From assembly GCA_021234155.1 (NCBI GenBank), contig JAJEKV010000191.1, positions 1 to 64,000 on the forward strand: 64,000 nt of DNA, given 5' to 3'. This stretch comes from Isoetes taiwanensis. Its lineage: Eukaryota > Streptophyta > Lycopodiopsida > Isoetales > Isoetaceae. A program made the translations under genes and the position numbers. The notes beneath the pieces are model-generated. The model was not told the origin of the DNA, did not search any database, and saw nothing but the letters and a program-made list of their open reading frames with translations. Of the stretch, positions 36,936 to 48,450 are shown in pieces. The stretch's first letter is position 1, and the number at the start of each line of letters is the position of its first letter.

Positions 36936-37450
36936 GATGTTCTTGGTTGACCAAGAACTAGCACTGACCATAACCATGAAGTAGTCTAACAGGCCTATAG
37001 GGGTGTGGAATAAACATTCCACCATCGAACAGCGAAAATGGGGAAAATTTTTTTCTCCTAGGTAGTGGGTCGGGAATTAAGCTAAGTGTTAGACGAAGAT
37101 TTGAGAGAGGCAAACGAATTTCTAGTAAATTTGGAGTGAAAATTATGCATCTGCATCAAATTTCACCTAAAATGGGGTCGAAGAATCATGCCAATCAGAG
37201 GCCCGGTGAAAAATGAAAGCAAATTCATAAATTGCACCCGAACCATTAGGAAAATTCGAAAAATTAAAGATAATATCAAGTAATATAGGTTAATATATAC
37301 ATTAATAGTTAAATAATTAATAAAATATCTTGTAATTAATAAGGGGGGCTAATAAATAGGGGTAATTATGGTAGGAGAATATTCCCGAGGACCCTCCTTT
37401 TTTAAATATCGACACCTCATTTTTCTCTCCAACCCTTCACCTCAAACCTT
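36936..37450 (+). other. Leader of the nested chromovirus
   Basis: AT-rich untranslated leader between the primer-binding site and the first gag-like frame. I see no gene. Confidence 0.5.
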
Positions 37451-37453
37451 CTC

Positions 37454-38180
37454 TTGCTTGACCCTTCGTCACCCGTTTTACGAACCATAAGATATGGCCC
37501 GCACCAAACAAACTTACGGGAGAGGATTGGACCAAGACCTAATCTCTCCATGGCGCAGCAAACAGGGCTTACATGTAAAGAAGATCCCGAACACCTAATC
37601 GAAGAAAGGGGAAGAGGAGCTTTCCCCGCCAGTATATGCCAGCCAGTTGGTGCCAGCCAAGCCTCATACCATGACGCCCAGGAGAGTCCCAAAGACCAGC
37701 GCCCTCCATCTGCAGGCACTCGTGAGGACCGGCGAGACTCACACTGGCCCCTGACACCCAGGTGGAAGAAGAAGGGGAGGAGCAGCGCCAGCAACAGGGA
37801 GGGGAAGGGCCTTCTGGTCCCAAGGAAGAAAGGTAAGGGAGAAGGTCACCTGAGTGGCCGAGGAGAGGGCCGCCAGAAGAAGCTTGAGCTGAGAGGGGAG
37901 CTGAGGGAGGAGAGAGGAGAACGAAGAGAAGGAACGACGGGCCTCGGGCCGGACCGCCGCTATTCAAGAGCCACGGCCTAAGAGGAGCCGCAGTGGGAGG
38001 CAGAGGGAGGAGGAGGAGGGGCAAAGACGACCCGACGCGTAGGCCACCCTACCCTAAGTGGGCCAGGAACCACCTAAGGTGGTGAAGAAACAGAAGGTAG
38101 GGGAGGGCATTCATTACCCGGCGGGACAGGAGTTCAAGAGAAAGATGGTGGCATACAAGGACACGCCGTGTTGGGCGAGG
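37454..38180 (+). pseudogene. Gag-like N-terminal region
   Basis: Frames here are highly charged and low in complexity (EEQRQQQ, GPKEER, GRGEGRQKKLELRGELREERGERREG), as in chromovirus Gag N-termini. A start codon at 37,494 opens MARTKQTYGRG; this frame stops after 34 codons. A 175-codon frame (37,454-37,981) covers most of the stretch. Near 38,080-38,190 another frame reads VVKKQKVGEG...FKRKMVAYKDTPCW. The capsid core is not recognisable. The first seven residues equal those of histone H3, but the rest of this part does not follow H3. Confidence 0.5.
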
Positions 38181-38184
38181 TACA

Positions 38185-38587
38185 ATGAGTGTGTATTGCC
38201 GGGAGGTCAGCCAGCGTCGTAGTGGGGGGCGTGACCCAAAGAAGAACCAGCCCAAGCCACCCACCAAGGCGGAAAAACCCGAGGGTTCTGCAGACCAGGC
38301 CAAACAGCACATACTGGGGTGTTTAGGGGAGATTCGGCACTTCCGGATGTGCGCGAATCTCGATAAGGAGCGCCCGCCAGGCGTCTCCTTAGGGGGAGGT
38401 TTTACTTGGCGATTCGGGGGCCGGACTGAGGGGTAGCCCCTCTAATGGCCCAGGGCTCTGCAAAGAGGCCTCCGGTGCTGAGTGCAGCTCTTGAGGGGAA
38501 ACCTCTAGCGCCATCCATGCTAAGCGGGTAACCCTTATGCCTAAGGATATCCACTTGGCGCGGAGGATCATGAGGGGAGAGGCCCTA
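38185..38587 (+). pseudogene. Histone H3-like sequence inside the retrotransposon
   Basis: The end (38,511-38,585) reads [20 protein letters not shown] then MRGEA, nearly the invariant C-terminus of H3 ([20 protein letters not shown], RGE). Going upstream in H3 order: DNA close to that for EDTNLC at about 38,490, LQEA at about 38,455, D-x-x-x-x-L-R at about 38,413, and EIRHF at 38,326 (H3 LREIRKY; CENH3 often EIRHF). From EIR to the end the length equals that of H3. The opening frame (MSVYCREVSQRRSGGRDPKK, later PTKAEK) has GG, P-K/R-K and TKA where the H3 tail has them, and its ATG is 6 bp from the predicted H3 start. The frame shifts after 38,400, with at least one stop. RVTLM and EIRHF hint at a CENH3-type source. 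Alternatively, GCLGEIRHFRMC could be a degraded Gag zinc knuckle joined to a shorter H3 fragment. Confidence 0.62.
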
Positions 38588-38589
38588 GG

Positions 38590-41500
38590 GCCTCAAATTT
38601 TGTAAATTTTGTAGAAGAACTAAAATTTTCATGTAATCATGTTCCTCATTAATATAAAAGTTCTTTTCCTCAGAAATTGTTCTTGAAATGTAGAAAATAG
38701 AACCCAATTCGGTAGAATTCTTCATAGCATGTCTAGAAATACCCGAAATCATGACTACAACAAAATTTTGGCAAAAAAAAAAAAAAAAATCATCAAAAAT
38801 GCAAAAATTGGGGCCGGTCGGGTGAGACCCGCGCCAATGGCCTCTAGCGTCCCAAGCCTTGGCGGCGTTTTTCAGCGGATTCACCCCGCCTACCCCCTAA
38901 AACTTGCTTTTTAGATGTGGAGTTTGCACAAAATAAGTTGCTAGTTAGGTTAGAATTGGCCCAATTAGCCATATTAGCATCTTCAAATTTCCTAAAATGA
39001 CCAAAAATTGGCCCAAAAGCAGGCCAACGGGTGAGACCCGCGCCAAACGCGTCTGCGTTCATGACGGAGGCCATCCGCTTGCGGATTCACGGGTCGGCCA
39101 TCTTTGGCCCGAATTAGCCAAATTTGATCCAACAAATTGCCATGTAGTGTTTCTTGCTTTGTTTTGCTTAAGTTTGCACTTCATGGTAGTTCATTTGGGA
39201 CACCGAGCCATAGAACCAAGGTCGTCTTAGCTAACACCTTTTTGCACAAATCCGGGGTCACCCATAGTCTATAAAAAATAGGTCTCATTTGCCATTTTTC
39301 TTCCTACAGAATCGCCCCTGGCCTTTTTAGGCGATTTTCGACCCTCCACCGATCTTTGCAAGACATTTTCTACACCCTTTCACCTCAATGGCGCCCAAGC
39401 AACTTTGAGATGGTATAATGCTTTGCTAGCCATATCCATGTGCTTCCGGTAGATCAAGCTTTCTCGTGGTTTGATCACTTGTTTGATCTTCACGCAACCT
39501 TGACTAGAACACCCTACTACACGGCATATTATGTGCCGGTATGACCCGGCAGATCCCGCCTTTGGGAAGTTAGGCGCCTCCTAGGGGAGGGTGGGTTTCC
39601 GCCAGGACACTTTACCCAAGCTTTAGGTCGAGAGCTGGTGGGGATCGGAGGCAAGAAGCAACTATGGGATAGGACTAGGACCATGCAGATTACATGACAC
39701 AAGCAGACATAATAAACCTGGTACCTTCGGCCAGACAGCCCTTGCCCTCTTCATGCATTATAAATCAATCAACAAAGTAGGGGGGAACCCTCAATTCAGC
39801 CCTTAGACTTAGCGCCACTTTCGATGCCGTAGGGCCCGGGATCAAATCCACGAATATAGAGTCCTCCGCCTACGAATACTACTAAACCGCGCGTCGGCGC
39901 ACCATCTCTGAGATCCATGAAGACTCGCTGGCAGCTGGGGAGCGTAACCCAGAATGGGAGAGCGAGGAGGCAACAAGAATGCGGAGATATCGCCGGGGCA
40001 TGGCGACGGCGAGAATCCGCTACTCGATCCACCAGTCCCGGCATCACAGCCTTGTCGCCAATAGTCATCGACGGGGAGGAGTACATTTTTGCAAATGACA
40101 TCCTCAATCTGTCCTACTGTCAGGAACAGGGTCTTCGAATCGACGAGCTCTTGGGTATGATAGCACACCTGAAGAGACATCATCGACTACTCATACCGGG
40201 AGATCCCAAGGAGTCATGGAGAGACACTCTATGCCTGGGAGACAATGTCGGATATAGCGACCATCACAGATAAGAGAGATCTATCGACAAAGAGGAGCCT
40301 ATCATCTCAGAGGAGGAGTTCAAAGAGATACTGAGCACACCTACAAACCAGCAAGGGCCCAAGCTCAAGCCCAGGCCGATTCGAGCGAGCATGAGGAAGG
40401 GTCCAAAGAAAGATTAACTTGGACAACGCAAAAGGGTATGTGGAGATCATGAAGACCTTATGGCGGTGGATGCCTATGGCTGGGCAGCTCAAAGGAAGTG
40501 GCAATCGATCGCGGCATTAGGGAAGGGGGCAAAGATCTTTAGCTATCTTCCAAAGGGGGCAAATGATAGTCTTCCACAAGGAGTTCAGCCTAAGGGGGAA
40601 GAATGGCGGCACTTCTCATAGCGCTTTGAGGCCGGGCAAAGCACTCAAAGATATCTTCATACCGAATACATCATCCTTTCAAACAGGCAGGCAGTGGCGG
40701 CTCCATTGCCTCGACCAAGAGAGGACACTGAGGATGCAACACTTTCAAGGTGCAGCAAAGAATAAACACTGCAACTCCTTTAACCGTGAGATGGCCCGGC
40801 AGCACTTGAAGGAAGATCAACGAGGAACATCTTATGCCAACCTCGGAAAAGGCCTCCGGGTCCAGGGGATGTCAAGAACTTCTTCGTGACTTTCGAGGCC
40901 ATCTAATAGTTGCAAAAAATTTCTTGGGTTTAAAATTTCTTAAGTTTGTGCTAAATGTTTCTTGTACCCATTGTGCTAAGATACATCCGCTTTATTATGT
41001 AATCCTTATGTATTAATGACTATTAACTGGTTTGTCAATGTAAGGCTTTGTATGATTTCTTATAACTAAAGATAATTCAATTTGCAAGTAAAATTGATCA
41101 ACATCTAACCTAAATAAAATGTATTGATGACCAATCCTTGCAAGAAAGGAACTCAAGGGCGGGATCCCAAGATCAAAGACCGCATAATTGGGTACCAAGG
41201 AATTTGTTTGGCAAAGGAACAAGAAGATGTTGAGCGGGATATGTCACCAGAGTGATCAACGCCAAGGTTGGTGCGAGATGAGGAATCGATGCAACACCTC
41301 ATCAACTGGGCGACACCTCTCATGAATGCAGGGAAGATGGTCACCCACCTCCACCTTGTTTTTTAGAGGGGGTGACGAAGTCCCTCAACCAGAAAGGGAG
41401 GGCAACCCGTGGGAACGCCGGGGATAGGAGAAGGAAGAGGAGAGCCAGGGGAGCCCATCATCATCCAGCAAGGCTCCATCGTGCGCAGTTCTTCCAGTGA

Positions 41501-42560
41501 GGAGGGATCTCTAGCTCCGAACAAATCGGTCGACACACCTAAAGCAGTGGGAAAAAGAGCAAGAAAGACGGTGTGATTATCGAGAAAAAGGTGGATAGTG
41601 CTACCATGGCAATGCATGGAAAAAACAGGAAGCTCGCCGGCCTCGGGAAGCGACGTATCGGGCATGGAGGCTGAAGCATGGCTTGATGAAATGGAAGAGT
41701 TTGGCAACTCATACTCGGTATGAAAGACAAGGACATAGGGAAAGTTGCTACAACCTAACCTTATTGGACCAAGCAAGGATCGGGTGGAAGGATATGCTAA
41801 ATCCAACAAGTCAAGAGGAACAACCCAAAGTTTGGGGACCTTCGGCCAGAGGCTTCCTCAAAGCACTATGTGCCAAGGTCTCATACTAGTAGACAGATCC
41901 AAAGAGTTTTACAAAGTTGAATCGGGGGTAGCTTATCGATTGGCTAAGTATAATTTAAGAATTTATGAGGCTGTTTGAATGTTCCCGAGTCTCGGAGGAG
42001 TAGCGTGGATACTTTTTACATTGAGGGGTTGAACGGCAATATCAAGAGGTTTGTCAGAGCAATCAACCCAAGTCACTACAGTCAAGATAAAGCTATAAGT
42101 TTGAAGAGGTAACCAAGAACTCCAAAGTACAGAGAAGCAAATAACCTTCAGTGGTAAGAGAGCCCTGTATGCGATCGTGTGGACACATCGGGGAAAAGCA
42201 ATCGCAGCTATAGCTCTTACACCACATCGTGTGGGAGAGTCGAAGCAGCGAAGGTAAGGGTCGAGCAAAGCTTTGGGGGACCGTGGTTACGTAACGCATC
42301 GTAAGGCCATTTTGCCGCTTCCTAGACACCGCCAAGGAAAAGAGATGAATGCATTGAGAAAGTTATGCTTGGTGCTTCGAAAAGCGGCACCTGGGACACA
42401 TGATTGTCCATTCGTCATCTGCAAATACTTTGTGAGGAATCCCTTGGATTGGGACTCCCCCAAATGGCCCGGACAGGGACGATGACCAAGCGGGGGGACC
42501 CACGACTTCATAGATGGTGAGTGTTATGATATGTGCAAACATTGAGTCGGATGAGATAGA
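38590..42560. other. Long interior stretch between H3-like part and protease
   Basis: About 4 kb that does not read as standard gag. Near 39,270 TATAAAAAATAGG resembles a promoter. At 39,917-40,273 (+) a 118-codon frame contains ITALSPIVIDGEEYIFANDI and LRIDELLGMIAHLKRHHR. At 42,273-42,485 a frame reads KLCLVLRKAAPGTHDCPFVICKYF. These look like protein, but I do not recognise them. A second, older element nested between gag and pol would explain both the foreign reading and the unusual total length. Confidence 0.4.
38811..39110. repeat. Two diverged copies of a GGGTGAGACCCGCGCCAA block
   Basis: The block GGCCGGTCGGGTGAGACCCG (from about 38,812) and its relative GGCCAACGGGTGAGACCCGC (from about 39,022) are both followed by CGCCAA, GCC-rich sequence and CGGATTCAC. 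The spacing is about 210 bp. Poly(A) of 18 bases precedes the first copy at about 38,772. Confidence 0.6.
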
Positions 42561-42639
42561 GAATCGATCAATGTCATCATGGTGATGGGATCATAGATAG
42601 TAACCCCTTGTAGTCCTCATAGATCTGGGTAGCTCTCAT

Positions 42640-45600
42640 AATTTTGCATCTCCTAGATTGGGCTGCTCTAATGAAGAACAAGGTATTGAAGTCTAAGCCA
42701 AGGCCCGTGCTATATAAAAGCCGGCCATCCCAAGAGCACTGCCGGGGGAGGAGGATCACCTTTGACATAGACCTTAGTGGGGCTAAGTGGCGATGGGAGC
42801 GTAAGTCATGGATATTGGAAGGTATGATCTTATAGTGGGGATGGAATTTTTGAAGCGGCCCAAGCCATGATTGATTGCGGCCCAGGAATAAGATCACCAT
42901 GGCGGCACGGGCAGGCTGACAAGTTGATAGTGTGAAGGTAAGCTAGAATCCCCTATGCGGTGTATTTCTTTGAAGGCGGCTAAGGAAGAGTATAGAAAGG
43001 AAAGGGTGGATTACATCTTGAGGATGGAATCCCAGTGGAGCCCGAGCAAGCCCGGGATGGAAGGTGACACAAAGGAAATCCCGGTTTGCCAGGCGATATG
43101 CAAGCTTATTGCACGGGGGGATGTATTTCGGATGAAATCCGCATTTCTCCTACCTATAGGGGTGTGGAATGTGAGATCACATTGGCTCGGATCTGAAAGA
43201 CCGATAATGCGCCATATAGAATGAGCATCCGGTAATTGGCCCGAAGGCTCAGAAAGCAGTGCGAGGAATTGCTCGAGCTTGGATTTATAAGAGCAAGTGT
43301 GTCTCCTTTGAGACACCTATACTCTTTGTCAAGAAGAAAGATGGGAGCTTAAGAATGTGCATAGACTATCGCCCAGCTCAATAGCGAGGCGATAAAGAAT
43401 AAAGTATGCATTAGAGGCGGATGACCTAATGGATCAGCTACAAAGGAGCAAAGGTATTCTCTAAGATTGATTTAAGATCGGGGATACCATCGGATAAGAA
43501 TAAAGGAAGAGGACATCCATAAGGCTGCTTTGAGCGGTATGGTCATTTTGAGTTCTGATGACACCCTTTGGATTGCCGAGCGGCTCCCCTTAGCGTTCAT
43601 GCGCCTCATGAGCGATATCTTGAGACTTCTTGGATGAGTTTGTTATTGTCTTCAACCGGCGACATCCCTAATCTCCAACAAGTCCCTTGAAGAGCATTTG
43701 GCATCTCGAGGGAAAGTGTTAGAGAAGTTGAGGCGTCGCCGGTTGTATGGGAAGCTCTCTAAGTGCCGCCGCCTTGGTAGGGTGGAGTACTTGGGGCATG
43801 TAGTAACATCAGGGAATCTCCACGAGATCCATCTAAGATTGAGGCAATAGTTGATTGGCCAGCTCAAGGAATGTGGATAAAGAAGCTTTCGGGTTGGCGG
43901 GATACTGAAAGTTAAGTGAAGGACTTTGCTAATTAGAGCGTCCCCTCGTAGGACCTCACTAAGGCCAACAAGATTAAGGGCTGGGCTAGACATTGGTTAG
44001 AAAGTCAAGCTTCTTTTGAGAAGCTTAAAGAGGCCTTAACTACTTGACACGGTGCTTGTCCTCCGGATCAGAGTAAGGATAAGTTGGTAGCAAGCGGATG
44101 CAAGCAAGATATAAGGTGATCTTGATGCAAGAAGGAAGGGTAGTAAGCCCTACATTTCGAAGAAGATGAGCGGCGCAGCAACAGCATGCAGCCCCACGAT
44201 CGGGAGGCTGCTGCTAGCCATTGTCGAGGGCATTGAGGATATGGAGGCATTATCTGTTTGGGAAGGAAGTTTCAGTTGGATCCGTGAGAGCCTTGCATTA
44301 TCTTTTCCTTGACCCACCTCCTCAACTTAAGGCAAAAGGAGGTGGATGGAATTCCTTGAGGAGGTATGATTTTTGATATTATATATAAGCTTTGGTAAGT
44401 TTAATGTTGTATGAGATGCCCTCTCGAAGACCATTTCGGACAAAAGGACGCATTGTAATGCGATTTCCACTCTTTCAGTGAGTTTGGCAAGAAGATTGAG
44501 GAGTCCTTGCCAACCGATGTGGACTTCGAGGGAGGTATGGGAAAGCCTTTTCTGGGGAAGCGAGCAGAATAAGGAGCGGGAAGCCTTCAAGCATTATAAG
44601 AAGGAAGGCAACTGTTGTACCACAAGCATAAGTTGTGTGTGCGAATCTTGGGGGTAAGGAAGTTAATTCTTCATGACACACATAATAGCCCAATAAGCGG
44701 GCATGCTGGCTTCATGAAGACATATTTCAAGATTCAGTAGCTACTTCGGCGGGAATGAAAGGGAGGAGATAGCTGCATATATTGAGGATTACCGGTTATG
44801 TCGTGGGACCAAAGCGGAACAACCGGTTCCGGTGCTTTGGAGCCATTAGGGGTGCAAATGCAAAGTGGGGAGGTCATAAGCATGGATTTCATCAGGACTC
44901 CCTAGAACTCTTGAGGCAAGGATGCATTGATGGTTGTAGTAGATAAGTTATCTAAGATGGCACATTTCGTGCCTTGCAAGGCGCAGGACACGCATTAGAC
45001 AGACCCAAGTTATTTGTAAGGGAGATTTTTAGACTCCATGGCATGCCTCGGGGAGATAATATCTCGATAGAGATTCTAAGTTCATGAGTGCCTTTTGGCA
45101 GGATCTCTTTAGCACCATCCGCACGGCTCTCCATGAGTGCGGCATATCATCCCCAAACAGATGGCGAGGCGGAAAAGGGCGAATCGGATCATTGAAGACA
45201 TGCTTGAAGCTATGTGTGGAACAAGCAGTCCAAGTGGGATGAGTACATTCACTTGGTGGAATTAAGCCTACAACGGTGCCAAGCGAGGAGTCATCTCGGA
45301 TGTAAGCCTTTCATGGTGAACTATGGCTACGCTTAACCCCGGGATACAGCACAATCCTGTGTCCAAGGTAGAAGTGTCCCAAAGAGATGTTAGGGGATAT
45401 CTGGCTGACTAGTAGAGGAAGTAAGGGGTTATTTATTGGCAGCAAGAAGTCGTAAGAAAGAGTGTAGCCCGGCAAGCATCGGACAAATAAAAAGGGGAGT
45501 TTAAGGTGGGAGATCTGGATTTGGTTGAAGATCAAGGTGAAGCAAAGCCAAGGTGCCCGGATTGGGAGCTGCAAGAAGCTTGCCCCTAGGTGGGGGCTGG

Positions 45601-45920
45601 GCGTTCAAGATTTTAGAGAGAGTGGGCTCTCAAGCCTACAAGATTGGATCTTCCGGCCCATCTTAAGGTCCACAAGGTCTTCCGTAAAGTTTATTAAAAG
45701 GCACAATCCTAACCACGAGGAGGGTTTGGATACTCCAACCTTGTTGGAAATGGAGGAGCAAGTAGAAATAGTGCGAGTTACTTCTTGATAAGTCATTCAA
45801 GAAGACTAGGAGGTCTCAGTTCCTCCAATATTTGGTTAAGTGGAAGTACTTACGTGGAAGATCGCGACATGGGTATTGAAGCAAGATTTGGAGAAGCAAT
45901 ACCCCGAGGAGTTCATGAAG
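42640..45920 (+). pseudogene. Chromovirus pol: protease, RT, RNase H, integrase, chromodomain
   Basis: Broken frames on the plus strand keep the order of a chromovirus pol. Protease end: YDLIVGMEFLKR (about 42,822-42,858). Reverse transcriptase: ELLELGFIRAS, FVKKKDGSLRMCIDYR (about 43,325-43,372), VFSKIDLRSG (43,454), TPFGLPSG (43,563), VEYLGHVVTS (about 43,785). RNase H region: SFEKLKEALTT (about 44,011). Integrase: zinc-binding HNSPISGHAGFMKT (about 44,681), catalytic KDALMVVVDKLSKMAHF (44,917-44,970), AYHPQTDGEAE (about 45,141). Chromodomain: QYLVKWKYL (45,826). The characteristic FIDD catalytic box of RT is not readable. Frameshifts are frequent and often at GC-rich CNG sites, so part of the damage may be sequencing error. 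Confidence 0.9.
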
Positions 45921-46818
45921 GAGTTTGATGGGCGCAGTCGTCTCAGGCTTGGTGGGCACTTCTGCCGGTGGTTAGCTAGTATGTTGTTAGTTAGCTTTGA
46001 GCTTTGGCGCATGCATTCTAGTAGGAGGTGCATGTGCGAACCTTGGATCGATGTGTGGCGATGATGGGATATAGCCTTTAAGGCATTCTCTAGGGCCACC
46101 ACGCACCATTAAAGAGGCGCGCATGACCATTAGGGGTCATGTGAGTGAGAATGAGGCATGGTGGGCGATGATGGGACATCGTCGACGGATGATCTCTATG
46201 CCACGATCGGGAGGTACACACACTGGCCGTAGGAGGGTCATGGTGAGCTTAAGTGATCATCTTGATGATGGGATGCAGAGGCGTTCCTAAATTTGAAACC
46301 CTAGGGGGCATGATGTTTGGGGTGTACTTCGTCCCAGGGACCGCGTGTGCAAAGGTACCACTCGATCTTGGGCAATGATGGGAGCATCTTAAATGATCCC
46401 TAAGCTCAAATCGAAAGGCCATGCCGGATCAGAAGGTAGTAGGACAACCTTGAGCCGATAGTTCGACTAAGGGAGGTAAGGGGGTGGTCCCCTAAAACCA
46501 CAAATTATTAAACTAAAGCGTAATGTGCTCCTTTTTGGGGGCAAGTAGAAGGAGGGACTGCGGACACAGAAGATGGATAAGGGGGCCATAATTAGATTAT
46601 GAACCCTACAACTCTTATAATAGTATTTTGAATTATTATAAGAAATAACGATGTTAAGGCTATATAATTTTTGTATAAAGTACAAATATGGCCCTAAAAA
46701 TTTTGACTTGAACTAATAAAAACTTGATTGCTAAGCTAAGCTAAAGGTTATGACATGTTGTTTTTCGGGCATAAGGTAGGTTAGTCACCTTAAGCAAATC
46801 TTGGACGCTTGATTGTCC
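45921..46818 (+). other. 3' untranslated region of the nested chromovirus
   Basis: No gene seen. Contains several ATGATGGGA-type short repeats near 46,060-46,390. Confidence 0.5.
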
Positions 46819-46829
46819 TAGGGGAAGAA
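46819..46829 (+). promoter_or_regulatory. Polypurine tract of the nested chromovirus
   Basis: TAGGGGAAGAA directly precedes the TG that opens the 3' LTR. Confidence 0.8.
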
Positions 46830-48450
46830 TGTGGCCGGTCGAGGGGGAATATGTCAGCCGCCATCGTATATTCCACGGATAAATCACCATACAAGTCTAT
46901 CTTCATAGCCTTGTATACCATAGATTGTGGCACTAGGGGCATGGCTAAGTTATTCTCATGGCCATAACCATAGGTAAGCCATTATCCATGTGGCCTTAAC
47001 CTGGTTGGGGGGCCACCTGGGACTCACCCGATTGGTGCCGCGTGGCATCCTAGGTGGACCCTGCTTATATAGGCATAAACCCTAACCCTAGACCTCCTTT
47101 CCAGCCCCTAGCACCCGAGACTCACCTACTTGTTGAAACCCGCTTCGAACATCGCTCGTTAATGGCATAGGCTGGTGCAAAGAGCTGGCCGAGGTAGACC
47201 CGTTCTTGGAGGAGGAACAGCAGCTTGTGAGTCAAGACTATGGGCTTGGGATGCGGAGGGAGAGCATCGGGAGGCGGTATGTAGGATAGTAGTTGTGATA
47301 GCTCATCTCGAATTAGCAATCAGATGTGCTAGTATTTTGTATCTAGAGTAGAGCCATCCCTAGAACCCATATTCAACATCTTGAACCCCTAATCAAGGAA
47401 CCCTAACTATTAGTTAGTTGTATGATTGATTAGGTTAAGATGTTCTTCTTATGATTATTCTCATGATGATTATGTGATGATGGTTGATCATGTTTGCTCC
47501 TTGTATTGGGGCGGGGGTAGAGACCTAGAGCCATATACTTAGTATGCTCAGAGTAGATCCCTTAGTTCTGTTAGATGCGGCTTTGTGCATAGGGCCCACC
47601 CGGGCTATTGAGGCTATGATATGACTACGACACCGGATAACGGGGCTAGAGGGAAAGTGGAGGGAGGATCCTTTTGCCGGTGGGGGCCGGGGGGATCCCA
47701 TAGTGGAAAGCTGAGCCTATGGTGCGGTCGCCGTGTGGGCGAGCATGGGTGGAAACACCTCTGGGGCAATGGTGTTGCCACGCCTCTGGAAGGCTGCAAG
47801 GGAAGGCTTGGCTCTCGTTTTGGAAGGTTGATCGAGGTGCGAATGGGTGTAATAGCCACGATTCTCTAGCATACGGCACCTCTAGATCACAGGAAGGGAG
47901 ATGCAACCCTTCCTGCCTCATCGGACGGGGAGATACAACCTGGAGTAGTCCGATGGGTGATACCATGGGATTGCGTTTCGGAGGAGGCTAGAGTCTGTCG
48001 TAAGCGATCTAGCCCACTCTGCAAAGTATGCACGGGAGGCGGATGGAATTAGTCAACCCTAGCCATTGTTCTATGCCAGCCCTCGCCATTGCCATGACTC
48101 GGTCTGCTCTATCTTGAGGCCTGGCCGGTCAGTCACCCTCCTTATGAGTACGGTAGGGGTAGGCTCTCTGTTTTATGGTTGGTGATTATCATCTATGTAT
48201 TGGTTTTATGTCGCGATGCACTACCCTCAGGAGTAGTATTTGTGTATGTTTTATGCTAGTTACGGCGTGTTATAAGCCATTTGTTATAAGACCCATAGGG
48301 AAGAGCAAAGACACCCGTATTCCCTCCCGCGCACCGGAGTTACCTCGAGAGTGCGGGGGTAGGCGAAGAACCCATCGCGGTTCTTGAGCGGATGGGGGAT
48401 TTCTGCGGAGTATGCGGGCGGGGCAGAAGTATGTTTAGCGAGGGTCCGCA
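46830..48450 (+). repeat. 3' LTR of the nested chromovirus
   Basis: Begins TGTGGCCGGTCGAGG and ends GGGTCCGCA. Homologous end to end with the 5' LTR, including the TATA and telo-box region. The ends TG...CA are kept. Confidence 0.95.

Larger units (their letters stand above)
35287..48450 (+). mobile_element. Ty3/gypsy chromovirus with both LTRs, inserted in the satellite
   Basis: The element has two closely matching LTRs (35,287-36,921 and 46,830-48,450), a primer-binding site, a polypurine tract and a pol region in the order protease, reverse transcriptase, RNase H, integrase, chromodomain, all on the plus strand. It is 13,164 bp long, which is large for a chromovirus and suggests extra sequence between gag and pol. 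The left flank ends TTGGA. The right flank starts GCGGGATCGAGAGG, where the satellite consensus has GTTGGATC(C)GAGAGG. This fits insertion after TTGGA with an imperfectly read 5-bp duplication. Confidence 0.93.

Noticed and set aside
38766-38789. Poly(A) run as evidence of a processed H3 retrocopy
   Set aside because: It lies about 180 bp after the H3-like end with unrelated sequence between, and no target duplication was seen.
41363-41809. 148-codon minus-strand frame
   Set aside because: It runs antisense to coding-like plus-strand sequence in the element interior and has no recognisable features.
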